This document shows positions 50,477-59,255 of a DNA stretch of 64,000 nucleotides, piece after piece. How positions within the stretch are numbered: position 1 is the first letter of the stretch; every line of letters starts with the position of its first letter. The stretch spans positions 15,542-79,541 of the forward strand of contig CAJGCZ010000004.1 in the NCBI GenBank assembly GCA_904501975.1, given 5' to 3'. The notes beneath the pieces were generated by a model. The model had not been told where the DNA came from, did not search any database, and was given only the letters and a program-made list of their open reading frames with translations. Position numbers and translations under genes: made by a program. The DNA comes from an uncultured Akkermansia sp. (GTDB lineage: Bacteria > Verrucomicrobiota > Verrucomicrobiia > Verrucomicrobiales > Akkermansiaceae).

Positions 50477-52543
50477 ATGAACGCAGGGCGACACGCTGTG
50501 ACGGCTATGCTGCGTCGTCGTTTTTTGTCTGCTCCTTTGCTGTTGCCCTTGTTTGCCGTTCTAGGCATCTTGTGGGGAGGCTATGCTTGCACTGTAACGG
50601 TAGCCGCGGTGCTGCTTGCCGGTATATGCCGAGTGTGGCGCATCTTAATCGCTTGTGTGTTATGTAGTGCAGTTATTCTTCTGCATCTTGCGGAGCGAGA
50701 AAGTAGTAGTAATCGCTTGCTTGACTATCTTTCTTCCAAGCCGGGTGCCTCCCTCATCGGAACCGTACAGCGCTCTCTGAAGAATGGTTGCCTATTTAAA
50801 GAGAAGGATACCGGCGCTACATTAATGTTGAAAGGTGAATTAGCACATTGGAAAGCCGGTGATTGTCTGCGGGCAACCGTAGCTCTACAGGCAGTTTCTA
50901 AGGCAGCTATTCCCGGCATGTTTGACCAAGAAGCTTGGCTGCAAAGCCAAGGTGTGACCGCGTGTGCTACATGTCTTTCTGCCGATTTTCTTGGGCATCC
51001 GCTATCTTTGTCGTCCATTCGCGGAACGGCTGATGATTTACGTGCTGCTTTAGCTCGCAAGCTGATGCCGGCCGGGAGCGAAAACGACAAGCGGGCTCAG
51101 GTGTTGTGCGCCTTGGTTTTGGGTGATAAAACATATTCTGAGCCTGAAACGGTAGAAATCTTTAAGAAAGGCGGTTGTCTTCACATTTTTGCCGTTAGTG
51201 GTCTGCATGTCGGTGTCATATCCTGCATTGTGCTCTTGATATTGGGGCGATTTTTTCAACGCTCGCGAGGAAGAACTTGTGCCCTTATTCTCATAACCGG
51301 CGTGTATGTTTTTATAACAGGTTTGGCGGTTCCGGCGCTTCGTGCGTTTCTTATGCTGGCTTTGTTTTTAGTGGGCAAGGAGCTGAAACGCTCTGTTAGC
51401 ATGGCCAACATTTGGTCTGCTGCGGCCTTGCTGATTCTTCTCTTATATCCGTGGCAAATCTATAATGCGGGCTTTTTGCTTTCCTTTGCCGTGTATGCAG
51501 CGATTGTCATCGGTATATTCATTGGCATGAAAGCTTCCCCCTGGTTTCATCCTGATTCCTTTATACCGTCTAAAATCTATACCAAAGGAGAACGTAGATT
51601 GCTGCACTGTGATTTTAGTATTAGAAGCTTGGTCGTGATGTCGCTCAGTGCATGGTTGGCGTCGTTGCCCATTACCATGTATTATTTCAAAACCTTCAAT
51701 TTGTATGGCGTGCTTATTAATTTGGCTATAACACCCTTGTTGTTGCCTACCATGTTAAGCGGTTTGCTTGCTTTTCTTCCTTATATCGGAACAGTTTTTC
51801 TCAAAATAGCTTTGTGCTGCACGAGCGTCTTGTTATCGATGGTGGGCACTGTGGCCGAGATTCCTGCGGCGTATTTACCGGCACAACAAGAAAGAAGCGC
51901 GTCATCTTTCCTTGTATATGATACCGGGTATGGCAGCTCCTTTACCGTTTTGGGGAATCCCGGTGTCATGATTAATTGTGGCAGTGAGGTGACAGCTCAA
52001 CTGACAACGGAGCCGGCCCTTTTCTTTGGCGGATTTCAGCCATCCATGCTTATTCTCACGCAGCGCAGGGCGTCTGCTGCCGGGGGTGCCGAGTATCTGT
52101 GTAAGAAGTACCCGCATCTTCAGGTGGTTCATGGGTACGAGTTGCGCGATGATATTATCTCCTATCGCCTTGAGAACGCTACTGTAACTATCATACCGGC
52201 TCGTAGCGAGCTGAGAGAGTCGCCCATTCAAAACTCGTCTCCGATTATTTTGTGGCAACATTCGGAGCGCAGCGTGTTGTATGTGGGCGATGCTTCTCGT
52301 GATACCTATGAGCGTATCCCGGCGGAATATCTTGATGTTGATACGGTTATTTGTGGTAAAAATCCTGCAATGCCGGTCGAGCCTAGCTTGGTGGAACAAT
52401 TATCCCCTCGTGCAGAAATTGTTTTATTGCCCTCAGCGATGGGCTATGGTCAGGACTCTCTCCCGGTGCAAGCTCCTGTGCGTTCCATTCCGGAAGGTGA
52501 GCAGTGCCTAATTTCAGAAGGAGCCCCCAAATTGGGCAAGTAG
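50477..52543 (+). CDS. comEC: ComEC/Rec2-type DNA uptake channel with degenerate MBL-like tail
   Basis: 688-aa membrane protein predicted to carry single-stranded DNA across the inner membrane. An N-terminal hydrophobic region is followed by an OB-like domain (about 80-180), then the competence domain with LVLGDKTYSEPETVEIFKKGGCLHIFAVSGLHVGVI and about seven helices (about 230-450). The C-terminal part (about 470-680) has the outline of a metallo-beta-lactamase domain, with YDTGYGSSF and YVGDASRDTYE, but the metal motif HxHxDH is missing; ILTQRRASAAGG stands at its place. Its start follows the desulfurase stop by 6 nt. Its end overlaps the convergent small gene by 30 nt. Confidence 0.88.
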   Translation: MNAGRHAVTAMLRRRFLSAPLLLPLFAVLGILWGGYACTVTVAAVLLAGICRVWRILIACVLCSAVILLHLAERESSSNRLLDYLSSKPGASLIGTVQRSLKNGCLFKEKDTGATLMLKGELAHWKAGDCLRATVALQAVSKAAIPGMFDQEAWLQSQGVTACATCLSADFLGHPLSLSSIRGTADDLRAALARKLMPAGSENDKRAQVLCALVLGDKTYSEPETVEIFKKGGCLHIFAVSGLHVGVISCIVLLILGRFFQRSRGRTCALILITGVYVFITGLAVPALRAFLMLALFLVGKELKRSVSMANIWSAAALLILLLYPWQIYNAGFLLSFAVYAAIVIGIFIGMKASPWFHPDSFIPSKIYTKGERRLLHCDFSIRSLVVMSLSAWLASLPITMYYFKTFNLYGVLINLAITPLLLPTMLSGLLAFLPYIGTVFLKIALCCTSVLLSMVGTVAEIPAAYLPAQQERSASSFLVYDTGYGSSFTVLGNPGVMINCGSEVTAQLTTEPALFFGGFQPSMLILTQRRASAAGGAEYLCKKYPHLQVVHGYELRDDIISYRLENATVTIIPARSELRESPIQNSSPIILWQHSERSVLYVGDASRDTYERIPAEYLDVDTVICGKNPAMPVEPSLVEQLSPRAEIVLLPSAMGYGQDSLPVQAPVRSIPEGEQCLISEGAPKLGK

Positions 52544-52966
52544 TTTTGTAAGCTCTGAGGCCAGAGCCGTGGAGCCATAGCAGGGAGAGGGCATTTCTAG
52601 CGTTAATTCCAGTATTTTACCGGTGGAGGCAAGGTTAAGCTCGGAGATTTCTTTATCCTGATTCTGTTTGTGCAAAGCCTTTTGAACCGCCGTAGAAGGT
52701 GCGGGCAGCTTTTTTTCTTCTTCTTTCAGTGTGTGAAAATTGTCACGAATGCCACGTACTGTGACAACTGCAGAATCTGCTGATTCTTTGTCGTGCACCT
52801 CTGATAAACAGGCAGCAAGTGAACGGTGGAGATTCAAAAACTCCTCTTGAATATGCTTATACGGTGCTACTGAAATGAGAAGTGCCTGTTCCTTCATAGC
52901 TACCGGTGTGCCCGCTACGCATGGCATAGCAAGCAGACTGAAAAGAATGAAGGCGCGATACGACAT
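52514..52966 (-). CDS. Small exported protein, unknown function
   Basis: 150-aa protein with a signal peptide (about 1-18, MSYRAFILFSLLAMPCVAG). The mature part is helical and charged, with two Cys, and ends SELTKLLAQFGGSF. No recognised family. Start at 52966 is set by a promoter 13 nt upstream; a longer frame to 53008 lacks support. Its last 30 nt overlap the end of comEC on the other strand. Confidence 0.65.
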   Translation of the reverse strand: MSYRAFILFSLLAMPCVAGTPVAMKEQALLISVAPYKHIQEEFLNLHRSLAACLSEVHDKESADSAVVTVRGIRDNFHTLKEEEKKLPAPSTAVQKALHKQNQDKEISELNLASTGKILELTLEMPSPCYGSTALASELTKLLAQFGGSF

Positions 52967-52979
52967 AATTGCGGCGCAC

Positions 52980-53008
52980 AATCTACTATATTGCTCATGC
53001 AAAAGCAA
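52980..53008 (-). promoter_or_regulatory. Promoter of the small exported protein gene
   Basis: Minus strand: TTGCTT (53008-53003), 17-nt spacer, TAGATT (52985-52980), 13 nt to the ATG at 52966. Confidence 0.45.
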
Positions 53009-53071
53009 GCAAAAATCGCGTGTGTCGTTCTATCATTCGGAATATTATCCATAACATTTCACAAATTGCGC

Positions 53072-53100
53072 TTGCTAAAGTATAGCGAAAATGGCAAAAT
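53072..53100 (+). promoter_or_regulatory. Promoter of amidase-recG operon, near-leaderless
   Basis: TTGCTA (53072-53077), 17-nt spacer, CAAAAT (53095-53100), 8 nt to the ATG at 53109. Confidence 0.5.
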
Positions 53101-53108
53101 AAAGGTGT

Positions 53109-53795
53109 ATGGTTTATCGTTCAATTTTGTGTTTTTTTATCCTCGCTCTGGCATGCATGCTCGGTTGCCAGCAGGGGTGGGTAAACAGCTACCGTAGACC
53201 ACCTGTTTATAATTTCAAAAAAGATTCTACCCCCTTGGTACAGCGCTCATTAGTGCGCATGGCAAAAGAAGCTAATATTAAGGTTCGCATGATGTTGAAA
53301 TCGTCGAAACCGCGCCGTGCTGCTCGTAAAATGCGCCCCACGTTCATCACTATCCACAGTACAGCTAATCACTCACCTACCTCCACCGCTATGCAGCACT
53401 CCCGCGCCTTGTGCCGTGGCGTGTTGCGTGATCGCAGCTGGCATTTTACCGTAGACCAATTTATGGTTGTGCAAAATCTGCCTCTGGATGAAACCGCCTG
53501 GCATGCCGGTAATGATGTGGGTAACAATCATTCTATCGGCATTGAGATGTGTGAGTGCGAAAGCAAAGGGCACAACCATTGGCGCACGTGGGATCGTGCC
53601 GCCAAATTAACCGCCTTGCTGATGAAGCGATACAACATTCGTTTGCGCAATGTAGTGCCGCATTATCACTGGACCCGCAAGAATTGTCCTGCGCCCTTGC
53701 TGTCAGATGGTCGACCCGGCCCTAAGTGGATGTGGTTCCTTTCTCGCATTGATTATTACTACCGTTGTATCAATCAAGGGATGTCTAATCGCTAA
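53109..53795 (+). CDS. N-acetylmuramoyl-L-alanine amidase lipoprotein (Amidase_2)
   Basis: 228-aa zinc amidase that cuts the peptide from murein glycan chains. It has a short leader with lipobox MLGC (Cys20), so it should be anchored in the envelope. Catalytic zinc ligands fit the T7 lysozyme/AmiD pattern: His83 (ITIHST), His185 and Cys193 (HYHWTRKNCP), with the same 8-residue spacing between the last two. Its stop overlaps the recG start (TAATG). The role in cell wall recycling or remodelling is inferred. Confidence 0.92.
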   Translation: MVYRSILCFFILALACMLGCQQGWVNSYRRPPVYNFKKDSTPLVQRSLVRMAKEANIKVRMMLKSSKPRRAARKMRPTFITIHSTANHSPTSTAMQHSRALCRGVLRDRSWHFTVDQFMVVQNLPLDETAWHAGNDVGNNHSIGIEMCECESKGHNHWRTWDRAAKLTALLMKRYNIRLRNVVPHYHWTRKNCPAPLLSDGRPGPKWMWFLSRIDYYYRCINQGMSNR

Positions 53796-55930
53796 TGGCA
53801 CCGGATGCAACATTGCAGCTGGCCGATGAGCTCAGCCGACTCGATTTCATTACCGCGCGAGAACTCAAGGCACTATCGGCTTCCTCGTTTACGACCGTGG
53901 CAGATGTGTTGTTGCGTGTGCCGCGTCGGTATGAAGACCGACGTTTTACTAAGCCTGTTGCATCCTTAGTCAACGGAGAAACCGTAAGTCTCATGCTGCA
54001 CGTGTATAGTGCGGGGTGGCGGTTCTCCTACAAGCGATATTTTGAAGTCAGCGCCGGAGCTGAGGGGGAGCCTTACGGCGCGCGCGTGTATCTTCGTTGG
54101 TTTAATATGCCGTACGTGGCCAAGATGTTAGCAACGGGAATGAATATTTCCGTGTACGGCAAGGTAAAGGAGTATGCCGGCAAGTTGACTATCAGTAATC
54201 CGGATTTCGAGATTATCGAGGATGAAGATACAGGGCACCGTTTGGTTGAAGCAGCCATGGGCGGTATTCCTTCGGAGCCTACTGAGGAAAACGAGAATAC
54301 GGATTGCATTCACACAGCGAGAATCGTGCCCATTTATCGTGGTATTTCCGGTGTTACGGCTCGCTCCTTCCGTTCCTTGGTATGGAGACTCTTAAATCGC
54401 ATGGCACCAACGGTTACTGCACCGGGCTACGATGTAGCGCCTGCTTACCCGTTCAGAGAAGCGTTGTGGGATGTCCATTTTCCCCGTGAGCACGAGGCTG
54501 CAAAAAAAGCACGCATGCGTTTTGCTTTGGCTGAGTGTTTTCGCCAGCAATTCACCGTAGCGTGGAAGCGACGCCAAACTCAAGGACGCCCCGGCCAAGT
54601 TACCGCTACGAGTGATGGTTATTTGCAAGAGTTGTTGCAAAGTTTGCCTTTCTCGTTAACTCATGCACAGCAGCGTTGTGTGGCAGAGATACGGGCAGAC
54701 ATGGAAAGCTCCTGTCAAATGAATCGTTTGTTACAAGGAGATGTGGGAAGTGGCAAAACGCTTGTAGCTCTTTGCGCTATGTTGCTGGCTGTGGAAAGCG
54801 GGAAAACAGCTGCCATGATAGCCCCCACACAGATATTGGCAGAGCAACATTACAAAAACTTTCGCCGCTTGTTGCAGCAGATGGATGTTCGCTTATCTCT
54901 GAGAACCTCCGACCGCGCGGATGATTCTGACATGATAGCAGAGCCGGGATATGCAAATCACTTACCCCGCATCATTGTTGGTACTCACGCTCTGTTGTAT
55001 AAAAAAAATCGGCCTCACAATCTCGGATTAGCTGTTATAGATGAACAACATAAATTCGGCGTGGCACAACGTGAGAAGTTCATTAATAGCGGGGAGAATC
55101 CGGATGTGTTGGTGATGACGGCTACTCCCATTCCTCGTACGCTTACTCTCACCCTTTACGGTGATTTAGATGTATCTGTGATTGATGAATTGCCGGCCAA
55201 TCGCGGTGAAATTGTTACGGCTTTGCGTTCACCCGGGCAAATGAAGCGCATTATTGCTTTCATGAAGACGGAGTTGGAGGCCGGTAGGCAGATATACATT
55301 GTATCTCCGCTTATTGAGGAAAGTGAAACGCGAGCTCAGGCTTCTGCTCTTAGTGAGCTCGAAAAATGGAAAGAGATTTTTCCGCATGAGTCTATAGGGT
55401 TATTGCATGGCCGATTATCTGCGGAAGAGAAAGAGAGCGTGATGACTCAATTCCGCTCAGGCGAAACAAAGATTCTTGTTGCTACCACGGTTGTTGAGGT
55501 GGGCGTGGACGTGCCGAATGCCACTATCATGCTCATCAACGATGCGGATGCGTTTGGTTTATCTCAGCTGCATCAGTTGCGAGGGCGCATTGGCCGTGGT
55601 TGCCATAAGAGTTATTGTATTCTGTTGTCGAAAGCAAAAGAGGGTGAACCCGGTAGAGAAAAATTGCAGGTGTTGTGCCGCACGCTCAACGGATTTGAAA
55701 TAGCCGAGGAGGATTTCCGTCTGCGAGGCCCCGGGGATGTTTTGGGCACGGCGCAGAGTGGTCTTGGCAGTGTGCAATTTACAGAATGGTTGAGTGATAT
55801 GCGCCTGATTCATCGAGCGAACCGAGATGCTGCTGCCATTTTGGATGCAGACCCTGCACTCGAGCAACCACGCCATGCAGCATTGTGGGAGTTGGTTGCT
55901 CATGCTGACGGGCAGGGTACTGTCGGATAA
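53795..55930 (+). CDS. recG: ATP-dependent DNA helicase RecG
   Basis: 711-aa branch-migration helicase. Wedge/OB domain in residues about 60-180. Walker A GDVGSGKTLVALCAM, DEQH motif VIDEQHKFGVAQRE, TATPIPRTL (motif III), then TTVVEVGVDVPNA and QLRGRIGRG (motifs V-VI). The C-terminal VQF-like region LGSVQFTEWL follows. Coupled to the amidase gene by a 1-nt stop/start overlap (TAATG). Confidence 0.97.
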   Translation: MAPDATLQLADELSRLDFITARELKALSASSFTTVADVLLRVPRRYEDRRFTKPVASLVNGETVSLMLHVYSAGWRFSYKRYFEVSAGAEGEPYGARVYLRWFNMPYVAKMLATGMNISVYGKVKEYAGKLTISNPDFEIIEDEDTGHRLVEAAMGGIPSEPTEENENTDCIHTARIVPIYRGISGVTARSFRSLVWRLLNRMAPTVTAPGYDVAPAYPFREALWDVHFPREHEAAKKARMRFALAECFRQQFTVAWKRRQTQGRPGQVTATSDGYLQELLQSLPFSLTHAQQRCVAEIRADMESSCQMNRLLQGDVGSGKTLVALCAMLLAVESGKTAAMIAPTQILAEQHYKNFRRLLQQMDVRLSLRTSDRADDSDMIAEPGYANHLPRIIVGTHALLYKKNRPHNLGLAVIDEQHKFGVAQREKFINSGENPDVLVMTATPIPRTLTLTLYGDLDVSVIDELPANRGEIVTALRSPGQMKRIIAFMKTELEAGRQIYIVSPLIEESETRAQASALSELEKWKEIFPHESIGLLHGRLSAEEKESVMTQFRSGETKILVATTVVEVGVDVPNATIMLINDADAFGLSQLHQLRGRIGRGCHKSYCILLSKAKEGEPGREKLQVLCRTLNGFEIAEEDFRLRGPGDVLGTAQSGLGSVQFTEWLSDMRLIHRANRDAAAILDADPALEQPRHAALWELVAHADGQGTVG

Positions 55931-55955
55931 AAGTGTATGCATGCAGCTCTTGCTC

Positions 55956-55984
55956 TTGTCAAAGTAACTCAAATGTGCTAGTAT
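55956..55984 (+). promoter_or_regulatory. aroK-hemB promoter with a leader of about 80 nt
   Basis: TTGTCA (55956-55961), 17-nt spacer, TAGTAT (55979-55984). The leader to the aroK ATG at 56073 holds a short ATG frame of 8 codons (56008-56034), which may be chance. Confidence 0.55.
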
Positions 55985-56072
55985 AACTGCGTTAAGAAGC
56001 ATCTTTTATGGTCATTACCGCCAATGCCGTGTAGGATGCTCTGTGTATCAATCTGATTCATCGTATAGAGCA

Positions 56073-56645
56073 ATGTCATTTTGCCGCCCCATAAACACGC
56101 ACGGACGTTCCATCATTCTGGTTGGTATGATGGGCAGTGGCAAAACGACTGTCGGCAAAGAGTTGAGCCGATTGACCGGGTTGCCGGTGTTGGATATGGA
56201 CTCTGTGATTGAGGAACAGATTGGTAAATCGATTCCTGATATTTTTAAGGAATACGGAGAAGGGCATTTTCGTGCTTTAGAAACGGCGTTGCTCAAATAT
56301 TTGGAGAACAGCTCTATCGCTTCTCGAGGCCCCGCAATTATATCCACCGGCGGCGGAGTTGTATTGAGTGCGCAGAACCGCGCCATTTTGCGTCGTTTGG
56401 GCTATGTTGCTTGGTTGGATGTTACTGTTGACGTTTTGATAGAGCGCACCTCTCGCTCCGCCAACAGACCCTTGCTTAATACACCTGAGCGCTTCAGCGT
56501 TATTACAGACCTTTGCAACCGCAGAATCCCGCTCTATGAGGAGGCATCTCATATTCGTATTGAAACCAGTACGATGGATGTGCTCAAGGTTGTGGATATG
56601 GTGCATGCCTCTGCTATTGAATATTTTTCCCATTTTGACCAGTAA
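56073..56645 (+). CDS. aroK: Shikimate kinase AroK
   Basis: 190-aa enzyme of the fifth chorismate step, phosphorylating shikimate with ATP. P-loop GMMGSGKTTVGKELS near the N-terminus, the shikimate-binding LDMDSVIEEQ and FRALE, and the second ATP region STGGGVVL. Length is typical. A GTG start at 56043 would add 10 residues; the ATG at 56073 is preferred because the P-loop then sits at the usual distance. hemB begins 2 nt after its stop, giving a two-gene operon. aroA is elsewhere in this window. Confidence 0.94.
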   Translation: MSFCRPINTHGRSIILVGMMGSGKTTVGKELSRLTGLPVLDMDSVIEEQIGKSIPDIFKEYGEGHFRALETALLKYLENSSIASRGPAIISTGGGVVLSAQNRAILRRLGYVAWLDVTVDVLIERTSRSANRPLLNTPERFSVITDLCNRRIPLYEEASHIRIETSTMDVLKVVDMVHASAIEYFSHFDQ

Positions 56646-56647
56646 TC

Positions 56648-57655
56648 ATGATGAATCTTTCCAATCGTCCGCGCCGCAATCGCAAATCCGCTGCCATGAG
56701 AGGTTTAATGCGAGAAACCTCGCTCTCTGCTGCGAATTTGATTTATCCCATGTTTGTGCAGGAAGGGGAAACAAATAGCCCCATCGAATCTTTGCCGGGA
56801 TGCACACGTTGGTGCGTGGCAGATATTGCTGCGGAGTGTTGCCTCCTCTATCAATTAGGCATTCCCTGTGTCGATTTGTTTGCGGTAGTGCCCGAGCATA
56901 AAAAAGATGCCCAGGGCACTGAGGCTTGGAACCCTGAGGGAGTTGTCCCTCGTGCCATTCGCGCCATTAAGAAAGCCGTTCCCCAAATGCTGGTGATGAC
57001 CGATGTGGCGTTGGACCCGTTCAATACCTATGGTCAAGACGGGCTTGTGCGTGAATATGAGGATGGCTCTTATGAAATTCTCAATGATGAAACGGTAGAA
57101 GCGCTGTGCCGCCAAGCACTGTGCCATGCACGCGCCGGGGTAGATGTCATTTCTCCCAGCGATATGATGGATGGCCGAGTATCTGCCATTCGTGCAGCCT
57201 TGGATGCTGAGGGATTTACGCATGTGTCCATCTTGAGCTACACGGCTAAATACGCTTCTGCCTTCTATGGTCCCTTCCGTGGAGCTCTTGGCAGTGCTCC
57301 GAAGTTCGGCGATAAGAAGACGTACCAGATGGATCCGGCCAACCGTCGCGAAGCTCTACGCGAGGCTGCTGCCGATGTGGCAGAAGGAGCCGACATGCTT
57401 ATGGTAAAACCGGCAACCATGTATTTGGATGTGATAGCCGATTTGCGAGCCAATACTACATTGCCCATTGCTGCATATCATGTTAGCGGCGAGTATCTTA
57501 TGATTAAGGCTGCTGCTGCCTCCGGTTGGCTGGATGAGCGCAGCTGTATGATGGAAGCCTTGCTGTCCATTCGCCGAGCCGGGGCGGATATGATTTTAAC
57601 TTACGCCGCCCCTCAGGTGGCTCTTTGGCTCGCTGAGGATTCAACTGCAAACTAA
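56648..57655 (+). CDS. hemB: Delta-aminolevulinic acid dehydratase (porphobilinogen synthase)
   Basis: 335-aa enzyme that condenses two 5-aminolevulinates to porphobilinogen, so the organism makes its own haem or other tetrapyrroles. Schiff-base lysines are in LSYTAKYASAFYG and MLMVKPATMYLD. The MFVQEGE and FGPFRGA-like YGPFRGALGSAP regions match. The Zn-binding Cys triplet of plant/animal enzymes is not present in its usual form; the bacterial variants use Mg/other ligands at this site. Two consecutive ATGs; the first is listed. Confidence 0.97.
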   Translation: MMNLSNRPRRNRKSAAMRGLMRETSLSAANLIYPMFVQEGETNSPIESLPGCTRWCVADIAAECCLLYQLGIPCVDLFAVVPEHKKDAQGTEAWNPEGVVPRAIRAIKKAVPQMLVMTDVALDPFNTYGQDGLVREYEDGSYEILNDETVEALCRQALCHARAGVDVISPSDMMDGRVSAIRAALDAEGFTHVSILSYTAKYASAFYGPFRGALGSAPKFGDKKTYQMDPANRREALREAAADVAEGADMLMVKPATMYLDVIADLRANTTLPIAAYHVSGEYLMIKAAAASGWLDERSCMMEALLSIRRAGADMILTYAAPQVALWLAEDSTAN

Positions 57656-57670
57656 CGGAGGCATTAGACG

Positions 57671-58456
57671 ATGGAATTTTTACAGGTTTGCCGTGGTTGC
57701 TTTGAGATAGCCGTCCTTTGGTTGGTGTTCTACCAACTGTATCGAGCATTTAAGGATTCCCGTGCCGCAGCCATCCTTGCCGGTTTGGTGGCTATTGTGT
57801 GCTTGGGGGGTATTGTTCTTGAATTAACGGGTGCTACCGTGCTGCAAAAGATAGCCGGAGCCATCCTTGGCCCCGGTACATTGTTGGTCATTCTCTTTCA
57901 ACCGGAGTTGAGAACAGCTTTGGCTAAATTGGGGTCGCACCGTTTTTTTGGCAAACTTTGGCAAAAAGAAGAAAACCAGGACTTTGTGGCACGTCTTTGC
58001 GATTCTGTGGCTTATCTGGTCAGCAAGAGATTGGGGGCCCTCATCGCTATTGCACGAAGCAATCGCCTTTCGGAATATGCCAAAACCGGTACTAAGATAG
58101 ATGGCATTTGCTCCCGTGAGCTCTTGGGTACTATCTTTCACCCGAAAACATTGTTGCATGACGGTGCTGTCATTATCAACGACGAGCGCATTGTGGCCGC
58201 CGGCTGTATTTTACCTGTTACGGCTAAGGAGTTGAAAGACCGCTCTCTTGGTCTTCGCCATCGTGCCGGTATTGGTGTGGCAGAGTTATCCGATGCCGTG
58301 GTTATTGTTGTTTCCGAAGAAACAGGCACAGTTTCCCTTGTTGTGGGTAACATGATGCAGCGAGATGTTTCCGTCTCCGTGCTTTCCTCCCGCTTAACTG
58401 AACTCATTTACCATTACGCTTCCCATGAGCAAGATTCAAAGTCTGATGCGTCGTAA
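57671..58456 (+). CDS. cdaA: Diadenylate cyclase CdaA
   Basis: 261-aa membrane enzyme that makes cyclic di-AMP from two ATP. Three N-terminal helices (about 8-75) are followed by the DAC domain with LHDGAVII (Asp164-Gly165-Ala166) and LGLRHRAGIG (Arg196-His197-Arg198), both complete. The next gene encodes a mini CdaR-like protein and overlaps it by 32 nt. c-di-AMP usually governs potassium and osmolyte balance and cell-wall homeostasis. Confidence 0.95.
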   Translation: MEFLQVCRGCFEIAVLWLVFYQLYRAFKDSRAAAILAGLVAIVCLGGIVLELTGATVLQKIAGAILGPGTLLVILFQPELRTALAKLGSHRFFGKLWQKEENQDFVARLCDSVAYLVSKRLGALIAIARSNRLSEYAKTGTKIDGICSRELLGTIFHPKTLLHDGAVIINDERIVAAGCILPVTAKELKDRSLGLRHRAGIGVAELSDAVVIVVSEETGTVSLVVGNMMQRDVSVSVLSSRLTELIYHYASHEQDSKSDAS

Positions 58457-58613
58457 GCTTAATCGAACGTATAACAAATTAACACGTAATTGGAAGCCTA
58501 AGTTGATATGCTTGGGGCTTGCCATCTTGGTGTGGACTTTGGTGCAGTACAGCACGGCCGGAGATGAAACTCAATGGGACGAGGATGATACACGTATTGT
58601 TATACCGGAATAA
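58425..58613 (+). CDS. Miniature CdaR/YbbR-like protein (membrane anchor only)
   Basis: 62-aa protein that overlaps the end of cdaA by 32 nt. The segment RNWKPKLICLGLAILVWTLVQY (about 21-42) matches the N-terminal 'NWxLKLLSLxLAxxLW' membrane helix that begins CdaR/YbbR regulators. The YbbR repeats (three or four of about 90 residues) normally following are absent; instead there are about 20 acidic residues. Position after cdaA and the helix make a CdaR origin likely. It could anchor or tune CdaA without the outer domain, or be a remnant. Confidence 0.65.
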   Translation: MSKIQSLMRRKLNRTYNKLTRNWKPKLICLGLAILVWTLVQYSTAGDETQWDEDDTRIVIPE

Positions 58614-58622
58614 TCGAGACCT

Positions 58623-59255
58623 ATGAATCAGCATTATTTTATTGCAGGCACCGGTGCCGGTGTAGGTAAGAGCTATGTTATTAATGCTCTGTTGCGTAGT
58701 TGTCAGGCGTCCGGTGTCAAGGCTGCCGGATTTAAGCCCATCACTTGCGGTGACAGAACGGAAGTGCGCAATATGCGCGAGGCTATGAAAGAGCCTACGC
58801 TGAGCCTGGAACTACTCAATCCCGTTTATCTTCGTGCTGCTACGGATCCGCTCATGGCAGCTGACTTGGAGCGTAAGAGTATTGATGTTGAAGAAATTTG
58901 CCGTGCTTGGGCTGAGCTTACTGCTGCATACGAGCTTGTGTTAACAGAAGGGGTGTATGGATGGCTTACGCCCATTGCTCCCGGCCTGACGATGGCAGAC
59001 GTCGCCAAGCGCATGGGTAGCCCCGTTATTTTGGTTGCAGATAATTCTCATGGCGCAGCAGGACAGGTGGCGCTAACCTATCAAGCTATTCAGGCTGCAG
59101 GACTAGAGTGCGCGGGAGTTATCCTGAATCATGCTTCTGAGGAGTGGGACACCGCCGCCGTTACGAATGCTGATTTGATAGAGCGCACAACCGGGCTCCC
59201 CATTCTGGCTTCCTTGATTCAGGGGGATGAGCTCGACTGCTCTTGCTTGGATTAA
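58623..59255 (+). CDS. bioD: Dethiobiotin synthetase
   Basis: 210-aa enzyme forming dethiobiotin from 7,8-diaminopelargonate, CO2 and ATP. Modified P-loop AGTGAGVGKSYVI, the substrate Lys in GFKPITCG, and LTEGVYGWLTPI (like EGAGG.L.P) are present. It follows the mini-CdaR gene by 9 nt. No other bio gene is in the window. Its end overlaps the convergent dnaG end by 4 nt. Confidence 0.93.
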   Translation: MNQHYFIAGTGAGVGKSYVINALLRSCQASGVKAAGFKPITCGDRTEVRNMREAMKEPTLSLELLNPVYLRAATDPLMAADLERKSIDVEEICRAWAELTAAYELVLTEGVYGWLTPIAPGLTMADVAKRMGSPVILVADNSHGAAGQVALTYQAIQAAGLECAGVILNHASEEWDTAAVTNADLIERTTGLPILASLIQGDELDCSCLD

